Below are positions 8,706 through 17,328 of a stretch of 64,000 nt of DNA, piece by piece. How positions within the stretch are numbered: position 1 is the stretch's first letter; the number at the start of each line of letters is the position of its first letter. A model generated the notes under the pieces. That model was not told the origin of the DNA. It did not search any database and saw nothing but the letters and a program-made list of their open reading frames with translations. The position numbers were made by a program, and so were the translations under genes. The stretch is taken from NCBI RefSeq assembly GCF_002252525.1, contig NZ_NNRM01000048.1:62001-126000 (forward strand), written 5' to 3'. This DNA comes from Brucella pseudogrignonensis. Its GTDB lineage: Bacteria; Pseudomonadota; Alphaproteobacteria; Rhizobiales; Rhizobiaceae.

Positions 8706-9763
8706 CCACGATCCGTCCCGGCTCCGTTACCTTTCAAAACGTCACCAAGAAGTTTGGCAATTTCACCGCTCTGCCCGATCTGTCACTGACAGTGGAACCC
8801 GGCACGCTTGTCACGCTGCTTGGTCCTTCGGGTTGCGGCAAAACCACGACCCTGCGCCTTTTGGCGGGGCTGGAACATCCGACATCGGGCCGCATCCTGA
8901 TCGGCGGCAAGGATGTGACCATGCTGCCTGCCAATGAGCGCGATGTGTCCATGGTGTTTCAGTCCTATGCGCTGTTTCCACATATGAGTTCGCTCGATAA
9001 CGTCGCCTATGGGCTTGAATCTTCGGGATTAAAGAAGAAGGAAGCGCGTGAGCGGGCGGAGGAAGGGTTGAAGCTTGTTGGCCTTGCCGGTATGGGGCAT
9101 CGACTTCCGGCCGAGCTTTCAGGTGGGCAGCAACAGCGTGTGGCCGTGGCCCGCGCATTGGTGCTGGAACCACAGGTTCTGCTGCTTGATGAGCCGCTTT
9201 CCAATCTTGATGCGCGTCTGCGCCGCCGTGTGAGAACGGAAATCAGAGAACTTCAGCAAAGGCTTGGTTTTACTGCAGTTTATGTCACCCACGATCAGGA
9301 CGAAGCTTTGGCCGTGTCCGATACAATTATTGTCATGAAAGACGGCGATATAGCGCAGCAAGGCAGTCCGCGTGACCTTTATGAGTCTCCCGCATCTGCC
9401 TTCATTGCAGACTTCATGGGTGAGGCCAATGTCGTGCCCTGTGAAGTTGTCAGCGCAGAAAATGGAGAAGCTGTCATTCGTATCGGGAAGCTCAGTCATC
9501 GACTGGCATCGTCACATGCAAGGCTAGGACCAGCGCAGCTGGCGGTGCGCCCAAATGCGGTGAGCCTGCAAGCCCAGAGTGGCGGAGACTTTCCGGGACG
9601 CGTGGCCCATTCCGCCTATCTCGGTGATCATATCGAATATGAAATTGAGACTGAACACGGCAAGCTTTTCATTGTCGATCCGGCTGTGGAAGAAGCGCTT
9701 CCGCCACAAACGGATGTGGCTATCCATTTCAAGCCGCGCGGCCTTGCCATCATCAACAATTGA
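8702..9763 (+). CDS. afuC: ABC transporter ATP-binding protein, AfuC/FbpC-like
   Basis: This is a 353-residue ATPase of the FbpC/PotA/UgpC class. It has Walker A GPSGCGKTT (about residue 40), signature LSGGQQQRVAVARAL, Walker B VLLLDEP, the D-loop SNLDARLRR and H-loop YVTHDQ. A C-terminal TOBE-like region follows from about residue 245 (FMGEANVVPCEVVSAENGEA). It is translationally coupled to afuB by a 4-bp overlap and powers the AfuA-AfuB importer. The next gene starts 45 nt later with no terminator between, so the phosphatase belongs to the same transcript. Confidence 0.9.
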   Translation: MTTIRPGSVTFQNVTKKFGNFTALPDLSLTVEPGTLVTLLGPSGCGKTTTLRLLAGLEHPTSGRILIGGKDVTMLPANERDVSMVFQSYALFPHMSSLDNVAYGLESSGLKKKEARERAEEGLKLVGLAGMGHRLPAELSGGQQQRVAVARALVLEPQVLLLDEPLSNLDARLRRRVRTEIRELQQRLGFTAVYVTHDQDEALAVSDTIIVMKDGDIAQQGSPRDLYESPASAFIADFMGEANVVPCEVVSAENGEAVIRIGKLSHRLASSHARLGPAQLAVRPNAVSLQAQSGGDFPGRVAHSAYLGDHIEYEIETEHGKLFIVDPAVEEALPPQTDVAIHFKPRGLAIINN

Positions 9764-9808
9764 GCGCATGAACCATGCGCCTTTATTCCCTCTGACTGGA
9801 AACCAAGC

Positions 9809-10609
9809 ATGACATCGGACATTTCAAAAGAGCTTGAAGCACGGTTTAAGCTTGCGCAGGATATTGCGCGCGAGGCTGGTGCGCTGGCACTCGATTATTT
9901 CAATCGCCGCGAGACGCTGGTGATTGAAATCAAGCGCGATCCGCAGGATGTGGTGTCCATTGCTGACCGCAATGTCGAACAGCTGATCAATGAACGTGTA
10001 TCGGCAGCTTTCAGCGACGATGGCTTTCTGGGTGAAGAATATGGACTGAATGCGGGTAGCTCAGGCTATACATGGGTGGTTGATCCCATTGATGGCACCA
10101 GCCCTTTTGTCAACGGAATGCCGAACTGGTGCGTTTCCATTGCCGTGCTGAAAGATGGTGAGCCGGTGATCGGTGTTATTCAGGCGCCATGTTTTGATGA
10201 GCTTTACGCATCCGCCAAGGGGCAGGGTGCAACGCTTAATGGCAAAAAGCTTGTGCTTGATGAAACGCGCACAATTCGCAACGCGGTGACGGGCATTGGT
10301 GCCAATAATTACGTAACGCCGCAGGTGGTTGCGAAGATTGTCGAAGATTTGCTTGAAGCAGGCGGCACATTCATTCGCAATGGCTCTGGCGCGCTGATGA
10401 TTGCCTATGTGGCAGCAGGGCGCCTGGTGGGCTATTACGAGCCATATATGCACGCTTGGGATTGCATGGCAGGTTTTTGCCTGGTCCGCGAAGCAGGGGG
10501 CTATACGCACCCATTTCCAACGGAAGGCGAGCAACTGACCAAGGGTAGCAAGGTTTTCGTTGCTGCACCCGGTGCGGTGGACGATTTGAAAAAAGTGGCA
10601 AAACTCTAA
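9809..10609 (+). CDS. Inositol-monophosphatase-family phosphatase
   Basis: The 266-residue protein shows the metal-binding signatures of the Mg-dependent IMPase/FBPase-like family: GEEYG near residue 76, DPIDGTSPFVNGMPNWCVSI from about 91, and the second motif HAWDCMAGFCLVREAGG near 215. Family members hydrolyse inositol-1-phosphate, histidinol-phosphate, fructose-1,6-bisphosphate or PAP; the sequence alone does not decide which. Being last in the AfuABC-type operon, and facing the iol cluster across one shared terminator, favours a sugar- or inositol-phosphate entering through the importer. The ribosome binding site is weak (GGAAAC), suggesting coupling to upstream translation. Confidence 0.82.
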   Translation: MTSDISKELEARFKLAQDIAREAGALALDYFNRRETLVIEIKRDPQDVVSIADRNVEQLINERVSAAFSDDGFLGEEYGLNAGSSGYTWVVDPIDGTSPFVNGMPNWCVSIAVLKDGEPVIGVIQAPCFDELYASAKGQGATLNGKKLVLDETRTIRNAVTGIGANNYVTPQVVAKIVEDLLEAGGTFIRNGSGALMIAYVAAGRLVGYYEPYMHAWDCMAGFCLVREAGGYTHPFPTEGEQLTKGSKVFVAAPGAVDDLKKVAKL

Positions 10610-10610
10610 G

Positions 10611-10641
10611 AAAAAAGCCCCGGAAATCCGGGGCTTTTTTT
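10611..10641. terminator. Bidirectional terminator between the phosphatase gene and iolB
   Basis: Thirteen base pairs (AAAAAAGCCCCGG with its complement) close an AAAT loop, with A- and T-runs on the two sides. It serves both convergent operons and touches the iolB stop codon. Confidence 0.95.
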
Positions 10642-11455
10642 ATGCTGATGGATTGTCGCGTTTATAAATCCAGTCGTGATCCGGATGGTTTTTAAATCGC
10701 CATTTGCGGATCGGTCCAGCCATGACGTTGAGATAGTACATCTCATAACCATAGGGCGCGCCGCATGGGTGATGTCCCTTTGGCACCAGAACGACATCGC
10801 CGTCAGAAACGGCCATGGTTTCATCGAGACTGCCATCTTCGGTAAAGACCCGCTGAATACCATAGCCCTGCGATGGGTTTAGGCGATGATAATAGGTTTC
10901 TTCTAGGTAAGTCATATCCGGGAAGTTATCTTCATCATGTCTGTGCGGCGGGTAGGATGACCAGTTGCCCTGTGGCGTGAAAACTTCCGTCACCAAGAGG
11001 CTGTCGGCGACATCGCGGCCTTCCATGGCAATGTTGAAGATGTTGCGGGTATTCGCACCTTGTCCACGTGTATCGAATGTCAGTCCTTCCGGTCCGAGTT
11101 TTTGTGCCTTGCGGCCCGGTTTGCCAGGTGCTGTGCAGACAGCAAGCACGCAATCGGTTGTTGCCACTGCGTCCCAGTCGCTCTCAGCAGGCACATAGAG
11201 GCAATGCGGAGCGAGTTTTTCAAACACGCTCATTCGCTCGCCCATTTCGCCGAAATCTTCTCCCGAGGCTTTGAGCTTTGCTTTGCCTTCGACCAGCACC
11301 AGAATGACTTCCCGGTCGCCGGTTTTCTCGGTTGCGGTTTCACCTGCTTTCAGACGATAGAGGCCAAAGCCAACATAGCCCCAATTGGCGCTTTCCGGCG
11401 TGATGTCATGCACCTTGCCATGCTTGCCGCTCGGTTTGCGTAACAGATTGGCCAT
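10640..11455 (-). CDS. iolB: 5-deoxy-glucuronate isomerase IolB
   Basis: The 271-residue double-cupin enzyme isomerises 5-deoxy-D-glucuronate to 2-deoxy-5-keto-D-gluconate in myo-inositol catabolism. Visible are N-terminal TPESANWGYVGFGLYRL and the metal-binding cupin motif PPHRHDEDN...LEETYYH (about residues 175-200). The C-terminal half has GDVVLVPKGHHPCGAPYGYE. Length is normal for the family. It starts 3 nt after the iolE stop and is the last gene of the iolC-D-E-B series. Confidence 0.96.
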   Translation of the reverse strand: MANLLRKPSGKHGKVHDITPESANWGYVGFGLYRLKAGETATEKTGDREVILVLVEGKAKLKASGEDFGEMGERMSVFEKLAPHCLYVPAESDWDAVATTDCVLAVCTAPGKPGRKAQKLGPEGLTFDTRGQGANTRNIFNIAMEGRDVADSLLVTEVFTPQGNWSSYPPHRHDEDNFPDMTYLEETYYHRLNPSQGYGIQRVFTEDGSLDETMAVSDGDVVLVPKGHHPCGAPYGYEMYYLNVMAGPIRKWRFKNHPDHDWIYKRDNPSA

Positions 11456-11458
11456 AGC

Positions 11459-12361
11459 TCAGTCTCCTTTGTCTAACCCTGCTTCGCGCGCAAATGCTTT
11501 GAGCGATTTTAGCCCTAGCGACTGATATTCAAATGGATTGCGCACATCTGGGTCCTGTTCGGCTTCAATCACCAGCCAGCCCTGATAGCCATGCTGGGCC
11601 GCGACCTTAAGCACCGGTACAAAATCGACACCGCCTTCATGATCGCCGGGAACCGTGAATACGCCGCGGCGCACACCTTCCAGAAAGGACAGGCTCTGGT
11701 CGCGTACCTGTGCCGCAATCGCTGGGCGCACATTCTTGGCATGGATATGCCGGACACGCCCCATATGGTTCTTTGCAACGCGTTCAGGATCACCGCCGCC
11801 AAACAGACAATGACCTGTATCAAGCAGCAACTTGGCATGTGGGCCGGTATGTTTCATTAGAAGGTCGATCTCGTCTTCGCTCTGAACAATCGTGCCCATG
11901 TGATGGTGATAGACGAGTGCAATACCCTGCGCGCTCGCATGTTCGGCCAGTGCTTCAACGCCTGCACCAAACTCAGCCCAGCGTGCTTCTTCCAGCACCG
12001 GACGTTCGGAGAGCGACTTGCTATCGTCGCCATGAATGGCGTTCGACGTTTCGCAAACGATGATGACCTTGCAGCCCATGGCGTTCAGAAGATCAAGTGC
12101 TGGCTGCATTGCAGCCTTCTCATCCTCAACGGAATTGGTAAGAAGGTTCAGCGAATGCCAACCGGATACGTAGCGCAGATTGCGTGGTTCGAGTGCCGCT
12201 TTAAGTTCCGCTGCAACTTGCGGAAATTTATGACCTTTTTCGATTCCGTCGAAGCCGATTTTTGAAGTCTCATCAAGACATTTATCAAGGCTTATATGCG
12301 CGCCAAGGCTGCGATCATCATCGTTCGACCAGGCAATCGGGTTGGTGCCATAGAGGATCAT
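11459..12361 (-). CDS. iolE: Inosose dehydratase IolE
   Basis: This 300-residue TIM-barrel protein of the xylose-isomerase-like superfamily dehydrates scyllo-inosose to the diketone used by IolD. Family features are the N-terminal [23 protein letters not shown], and metal-ligand segments [23 protein letters not shown] and HIHAKNVRP. It is packed between iolD (3-nt gap) and iolB (3-nt gap), so the three are translated from one message. Confidence 0.96.
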   Translation of the reverse strand: MILYGTNPIAWSNDDDRSLGAHISLDKCLDETSKIGFDGIEKGHKFPQVAAELKAALEPRNLRYVSGWHSLNLLTNSVEDEKAAMQPALDLLNAMGCKVIIVCETSNAIHGDDSKSLSERPVLEEARWAEFGAGVEALAEHASAQGIALVYHHHMGTIVQSEDEIDLLMKHTGPHAKLLLDTGHCLFGGGDPERVAKNHMGRVRHIHAKNVRPAIAAQVRDQSLSFLEGVRRGVFTVPGDHEGGVDFVPVLKVAAQHGYQGWLVIEAEQDPDVRNPFEYQSLGLKSLKAFAREAGLDKGD

Positions 12362-12364
12362 CGG

Positions 12365-14188
12365 TCAGTTTCTTTCTTTGATCTGAGCTTCATAATTTTC
12401 ACGCGCGGCGCGTACTTGGTCGCGGTCCGAGACTTCTGGCACAGCCACGTCCCACCACCAGCCACCGGTTTCAGGCGTTGGGTAAGGATCGGTATCGATG
12501 ACGATAACTGTGGTGCGCGGGCTGTTGCGCGCTTCTGCCAGCGCATCTTCAAGTTCGCGGATAGAACCGACTTTCTTACTGTCGGCACCCATCGCACCTG
12601 CATGGGCCGCGAAGTCGATATTCGATGCATTCACATGGGTTGTGTGGTCGAGCAGATTGTTGAACTCGGCACCGCCGGTCGCCATTTGCAAACGGTTGAT
12701 GCAGCCATAACCGCGATTGTCTGTAAGCACGACTGTGATCTTGATGCCCATCATCACAGAGGTCGCAAGCTCTGAATTGGCCATCATATAGGAGCCGTCA
12801 CCGATCATCACGATCACGTCGCGATCCGGTTCAGCCATCTTGATGCCAAGTCCGCCTGCGATCTCATAACCCATGCAGGAGAAGCCATACTCCATGTGAT
12901 AGGACATCGGGCGACCGGCTTTCCAGAGCTGGTGTAATTCACCCGGCATGGTGCCAGCCGCGCACATGACGACGGTATTTTCTTTCGACTGACGCTGAAC
13001 CGCGCCGATCACCTGCATGTCTGTGGGAAGCTGGTTGGCATCACCGGGAGCCGCCGTGAAACGGTCTGCTGCTTCAAACCAGCGTGCTTTAAGCGTGGTG
13101 TCGAGTGCGCTGCGTTTATAGTCTTTTAGGCCATTTGAGAGCGTTTTTAGCGCAATTTGTGCATCTGCAACGAGTGAAATCGCGGCATTCTTGTGGCTAT
13201 CATATGGCTGAACATTGACCGAGAGCAGCTTTCGGCCCGGATGTTTGAACAATGCCCACGAGCCGGTGGTGAAATCCTGAAAACGTGTTCCCACCCCAAT
13301 GACCAGATCAGCGCTTGCTGCAACTGCGTTTGCACTGTCTGCACCAGTAACGCCGACTGGACCGAAATTGAGCGCGTGATCCCACGGCAAAGCCGATTTG
13401 CCTGCCTGTGTTTCGATAACCGGAATGTTGTGAGTTTCTGCAAAGCTTTTCAGCGCTTCATGGGCGCCTGAATAATGTACGCCGCCGCCCGCAACGATAA
13501 CCGGGGTCTTGGCAGCTTTGATCGCTGCAATTGCCGTTGCCAGCTCGTGTTCATCGGCTGGTGGTCGCCGCCAATGCCAAACCTTTGGCGCAAAGAACTC
13601 CTCTGGCCAGTCATAGGCTTCGGCCTGCACATCCTGACAGAAAGACAGCGTTACAGGCCCGCAATCCGCAGGATCTGTCATTGTGCGGAAGGCACGCGGC
13701 AGAGCAGTGAGAAGCTGCTCAGGGCGGGTAATGCGATCAAAATAGCGGCTTACGGGCCGGAAACAGTCATTGACGGTCATGGTGCCGTCGTTGAAATCCT
13801 CAATCTGCTGCAACACTGGATCAGGACCGCGATTGGCGAAGACATCGCCGGGAATGAACAGGACCGGCAGTCGGTTCACATGGGCGAGTGCCGCCGCTGT
13901 GACCATATTGGTTGCGCCGGGGCCGATGGAGGAGGTGACAGCGCAAGCGCGTTTGCGACCGAGCTGCTTGGTATAGGCAATCGCCGCATGAGCCATGGTT
14001 TGCTCATTATGGCCGCGCCAGGTCACGAGCTTGTCGCGGATGCCATGCAGCGCCTCGCCAAGCCCTGCCACATTGCCATGGCCAAAAATCGCCCAGACGC
14101 CAGCGATGAAGGGTTCACCTTCGGATGTCATCTGATTGGCAATATAACGCACAAGAGCCTGTGCCGCTGTCAGTCGAACGGTCTTCAT
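12365..14188 (-). CDS. iolD: 3D-(3,5/4)-trihydroxycyclohexane-1,2-dione hydrolase IolD
   Basis: This thiamine-diphosphate enzyme opens the inositol ring. I place the start at 14188 (MKTVRLTAAQALV, 607 residues) because a GGGAGG site precedes it; the frame is open further up to 14335 but would run into iolC. The Pyr domain has GVWAIFGHGNVAGLGEAL, the middle domain GVHYSGAHEALKSF, and the PP domain the ThDP motif MIGDGSYMMANSELATSV...DNRGYGCINRLQ. It lies 70 nt after iolC and 3 nt before iolE. Confidence 0.96.
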   Translation of the reverse strand: MKTVRLTAAQALVRYIANQMTSEGEPFIAGVWAIFGHGNVAGLGEALHGIRDKLVTWRGHNEQTMAHAAIAYTKQLGRKRACAVTSSIGPGATNMVTAAALAHVNRLPVLFIPGDVFANRGPDPVLQQIEDFNDGTMTVNDCFRPVSRYFDRITRPEQLLTALPRAFRTMTDPADCGPVTLSFCQDVQAEAYDWPEEFFAPKVWHWRRPPADEHELATAIAAIKAAKTPVIVAGGGVHYSGAHEALKSFAETHNIPVIETQAGKSALPWDHALNFGPVGVTGADSANAVAASADLVIGVGTRFQDFTTGSWALFKHPGRKLLSVNVQPYDSHKNAAISLVADAQIALKTLSNGLKDYKRSALDTTLKARWFEAADRFTAAPGDANQLPTDMQVIGAVQRQSKENTVVMCAAGTMPGELHQLWKAGRPMSYHMEYGFSCMGYEIAGGLGIKMAEPDRDVIVMIGDGSYMMANSELATSVMMGIKITVVLTDNRGYGCINRLQMATGGAEFNNLLDHTTHVNASNIDFAAHAGAMGADSKKVGSIRELEDALAEARNSPRTTVIVIDTDPYPTPETGGWWWDVAVPEVSDRDQVRAARENYEAQIKERN

Positions 14189-14258
14189 TTTTCCTCCCAG
14201 CGGAAATCCGCTTTCTCGCAATTTCAGATTCAGGCCTCCACCTGTTTCCGAGATGCGT

Positions 14259-16160
14259 TTATTTCTGTCGCAGCCTATCCCAAAGATCGCAGAAACCGCG
14301 ATAGCGTTTTGCCATTTCTGTAATGGCTTCTGCATCGCTTATCTTGTTCGCAAGCCACTGGCGCGCAACATCGCCCAGAATGGTTCGACCAATAGCAAAG
14401 CCTTTCACCAGTTCAAAATCGGCAGCAACTTTCAGGCTTGCTTCCAGCTCTTCTGCGGGCGCATCAAGCCCCAGAACAACAATGCCACGCGTATGAGGAT
14501 CATTGCGGGTGATCGCCTCACAAGCATTGCGCCATGCTTCTGTGGTCTTCAGTGGCTCAAGCTTCCACCAGTCTGGATAGACACCAATCTCATAGAAGCG
14601 CTCAATGACTTTTGCCGTGCTCATATCATCGACGGGGGCGACCTTTGATGGGATGATTTCCAGCAGAAACTCCAGACGATTACGCCGGGCAGCAGTGAAA
14701 AGCCTCTTTACGGTGGCTTCCTGCTGCGCCTTCACGTCGTCGCTGTCGTCAGGGTGGTAGAAGCAAAGAAGCTTCACAACATTTTCGACGGGCCATTCCA
14801 CAAGGCCACCGCAATCAGGGCCGAGTTCTGGTTCAAGCTCCAGGGGACGTGACCCCGGCCATTCCGTCGGGCGTCCGATCCACAGGCCGCTGCCAGCCGC
14901 GCGGTGGAGTGCATCGCGGCCAAGTCGTCCATCGCATAGGATGCCATAGCCGTTTTCACCGCCCGAAACCTCTAATGCAGCTTTCAAGCATAGTTCCTTG
15001 AATTCACCGATCTTTTCATCTGTGGCACCAGTTTCCTGCGCCATTTCTTCCAACTGGATACGGTGGTCAAAAGCGAAGACCCGCATATGCGGCCAGTCGC
15101 CATTGCGGTTGGTTGACCAATGCACTTGTTCAAGCGCCTGATCCTTGCGCAATGCCTTGTCGCGAATGCCGGCCTTGAAGAAATACTGCAGCTCTTCCCA
15201 GCTTGGATAGGCGGGTGTGCAACCATGACGTGACACGGCAAAGGCACCGCAGGCATTGGCGAACTTCAGGCTGGTCGGCCAATCTTCCCCCTTGAGCCAT
15301 CCGCGCAAAAGGCCAGACATGAATCCATCGCCCGCGCCAAGCACATTGAAAACTTCAATCGGAAATCCTTGTCCTGATTGCCCCTTGTCGAGATGGTCAG
15401 GAATGTCGTCTTCCAAAACCACAGCACCCATCGGCCCACGTTTGCAGACCAGTGCTGCCTTGGTAACTTTGCGGACGGCTTTGAGCGCCTCAAGCGTATC
15501 GGTTGAGCCGCCAGCGATATGAAACTCTTCTTCTGTGCCGACAATGAGATCGAAGAGATGGAGCGTTGATTGCAGCTTCTTGGTTACGGCAAGGGATTCG
15601 ATGAAACGGTTCTCGCCATCACCATGGCCTGAAAGCCCCCAGAGATTGGGGCGGTAATCAATATCGAGCACGGTTCGGCTGTTGTTTTCGCGCGCAAGCC
15701 TGAGCGCCTTGATGACAGCTGCTTCAGTGCGCGGATGCGAAAGATGCGTGCCAGTGGCGAGCACACATTCGGCCTCCGCGATGAAGTCGGGATCAATATC
15801 ATCTTCGCAAAGCGCCATGTCGGCGCAGTTCTCACGATAGAAGATCAGCGGGAAATGTTCCTGATCCCGGATGCCAAGGATGACAAGTGCTGTCAGACGC
15901 TGCGGATCGGTGACAACGCCGCGTGTATCCACGCCTTCGCGCGCAAGTTCGCGCAGCAGAAAGCGTCCCATATGCTCGTCGCCAACGCGGGTTATGAGAG
16001 CAGATTTGAGACCAAGCCTTGCGGTGCCGGTTGCAATATTTGTCGGAGAACCACCAACATATTTGTTGAAGGACGACATATCCTCGAGAAGACCGCCGAC
16101 CTGTGCGCCGTAAAGATCTACCGAAGATCGGCCAATCGTAATCAAATCCAGCCGCTTCAT
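14259..16160 (-). CDS. iolC: IolC fused to DUF2090: 5-dehydro-2-deoxygluconokinase with an aldolase-like C-terminal domain
   Basis: The start at 16160 (MKRLDLITIGRSSVDLYG) has a GGGAGG site 8 nt upstream; the extra upstream residues in frame lack one. The product has 633 residues. The N-terminal half (1-330) is a PfkB/ribokinase-family sugar kinase, with GGSPTNIA and the catalytic GAGDGFMSGLLRGW. The second half (about 335-625) is DUF2090, which has an aldolase-type barrel (HMRVFAFDHRIQLEE, GILCDGRLGRDAL). This fusion is common in alphaproteobacteria, and the second half is thought to supply the aldolase step otherwise done by IolJ. No separate iolJ or iolA is present in this window. Confidence 0.94.
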   Translation of the reverse strand: MKRLDLITIGRSSVDLYGAQVGGLLEDMSSFNKYVGGSPTNIATGTARLGLKSALITRVGDEHMGRFLLRELAREGVDTRGVVTDPQRLTALVILGIRDQEHFPLIFYRENCADMALCEDDIDPDFIAEAECVLATGTHLSHPRTEAAVIKALRLARENNSRTVLDIDYRPNLWGLSGHGDGENRFIESLAVTKKLQSTLHLFDLIVGTEEEFHIAGGSTDTLEALKAVRKVTKAALVCKRGPMGAVVLEDDIPDHLDKGQSGQGFPIEVFNVLGAGDGFMSGLLRGWLKGEDWPTSLKFANACGAFAVSRHGCTPAYPSWEELQYFFKAGIRDKALRKDQALEQVHWSTNRNGDWPHMRVFAFDHRIQLEEMAQETGATDEKIGEFKELCLKAALEVSGGENGYGILCDGRLGRDALHRAAGSGLWIGRPTEWPGSRPLELEPELGPDCGGLVEWPVENVVKLLCFYHPDDSDDVKAQQEATVKRLFTAARRNRLEFLLEIIPSKVAPVDDMSTAKVIERFYEIGVYPDWWKLEPLKTTEAWRNACEAITRNDPHTRGIVVLGLDAPAEELEASLKVAADFELVKGFAIGRTILGDVARQWLANKISDAEAITEMAKRYRGFCDLWDRLRQK

Positions 16161-16250
16161 TCTGTTCCTCCCTCGGCACATGCGTCTTTTTTTAGCTTGG
16201 GAAGGCTGTGTGTGACTCACATTACGCAGCAGCCATTCTATTTCTGATTA

Positions 16251-16272
16251 AAATGGATTTATTATTCCATTT
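16251..16272. promoter_or_regulatory. Candidate IolR operator upstream of the iolC-D-E-B operon
   Basis: AAATGGA (16251-16257) and TCCATTT (16266-16272) form perfect 7-bp arms around an AT-rich 8-nt centre. It lies about 90 bp upstream of iolC. The core GGAT-N6-TTCC is one base from the GGAA-N6-TTCC motif I recall for the RpiR-type IolR of Sinorhizobium. Confidence 0.6.
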
Positions 16273-16300
16273 CAACCGAAAAATAGAATGCTGTATTATT

Positions 16301-17161
16301 TTACGATTGACGTTCCGTACCGACGGCAACGGCGAGGGTAATAGCAAGGCAGAGTGTGGCCGAAAGTGACCTGAATGCGCCGAAGTCCACTTCTGAAACA
16401 AGCAGCGATTGCTGAGCAAACTTGCTCATTGGGCTGACAATGGTGTCGGTAATCGCAACAACATCGATGCCGCGCTCGCTCGCATTTTCCGCCATTGCTA
16501 TGGTTTCGGGCGAGTATGGCGAAAAGGAAATGGCAAGGAGCACATCGCCTTTGCGAATGGCGTGCTGGTTCTCCAATTTTCCGACAGTGCTGTGAAGCAT
16601 CGCTGGAACCTGCATCTTTTCAAGCGCATAGGCCAGATAGCTCGCAACCGGAAATGCGCGCCGAACGCCAATGATGTGTATGGTTTCTGCCGTTGCCAGC
16701 AGCTTGACAGCTTTCTCAAGTGCTTCCGGCTCGATGGTCTTCAACAGACTTTCAAGTGAAGTGCGGCCTGCCTCGGCAAACTCTGCCAGAAGGGCCGGGG
16801 CGCTTCCAGCCGCCGTTTCACGCAGATGTTCAAGCCGCGTGGAATAATCGGGCCAACCGCCAGCATAGGAGTCGCGAAAAAGTTTCTGCATTTCCGAAAA
16901 GCCGGAAAAGCCCAATATCTGACAAAAGCGCATGAAGGCCGAACTTTGAACGCCTGCGCCTTCTGCCATTTCCGCGACTGTTGAAACAGCTATACGGTCC
17001 TGATTGGCAGCAACAAAATCGGCGCATTGTTTGAGACGTTTTGGCAATCGGTCTGCGACTTCGAGCAGTCTCGCCTCAAATTCTTTGACATTCGTTGGGG
17101 CTGGCACACTGGCGGGAGTATCGGCTTGTGCTGCAACAGCTTGTTCGGTGTCCATTGCCAT
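16301..17161 (-). CDS. iolR: RpiR-family transcriptional regulator, probable IolR repressor
   Basis: The 286-residue protein has the RpiR layout: an N-terminal helix-turn-helix (about residues 35-105, with VAEMAEGAGVQSSAFMRFCQ and LGFSGFSEMQ) and a C-terminal SIS sugar-phosphate-binding domain (about 130-280, with IIGVRRAFPVASYLAYALEK and LLAISFSPYSPET). It sits between iolC and iolG. In Sinorhizobium an RpiR-type IolR represses inositol genes, and the SIS domain would sense a phosphorylated intermediate made by IolC. The same-strand order means it may share transcripts with nothing else, since iolG is divergent. Confidence 0.88.
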   Translation of the reverse strand: MAMDTEQAVAAQADTPASVPAPTNVKEFEARLLEVADRLPKRLKQCADFVAANQDRIAVSTVAEMAEGAGVQSSAFMRFCQILGFSGFSEMQKLFRDSYAGGWPDYSTRLEHLRETAAGSAPALLAEFAEAGRTSLESLLKTIEPEALEKAVKLLATAETIHIIGVRRAFPVASYLAYALEKMQVPAMLHSTVGKLENQHAIRKGDVLLAISFSPYSPETIAMAENASERGIDVVAITDTIVSPMSKFAQQSLLVSEVDFGAFRSLSATLCLAITLAVAVGTERQS

Positions 17162-17210
17162 CCTTTCAGAAACGGTCTCTTGACATCCTATATATCACAA
17201 TCTAGCAAAA

Positions 17211-17256
17211 TAGAATAAATATTCCATTGCGCTTTGTTTCTCCCGAATAGTCGGGA
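17211..17256. promoter_or_regulatory. Candidate operators in the iolR-iolG divergent region
   Basis: GAATA-AA-TATTC (17213-17224) fits the IolR core as GAA-N6-TTC and resembles the site at 16251. A second inverted repeat, TCCCGA-ATAG-TCGGGA (17241-17256), lies between it and iolG. Together they could let IolR control itself and iolG. Confidence 0.5.
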
Positions 17257-17328
17257 ATCGCGCAAAACGGAATAGCGAAACTGTTTTGTCGGTCAATCGA
17301 GGATGACCGTTTTGGGAGGATGAAGGCA

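Noticed and set aside
5322-9763. Annotation of the first importer as a ferric-iron transporter
   Set aside because: The Tyr pair needed for iron is missing in the binding protein and a phosphatase is co-transcribed. The second importer at 27.7-31.8 kb is the iron system.
14189-14335. 49 extra N-terminal codons on iolD
   Set aside because: They overlap the end of iolC, have no ribosome binding site, and a GGGAGG site fits the ATG at 14188.
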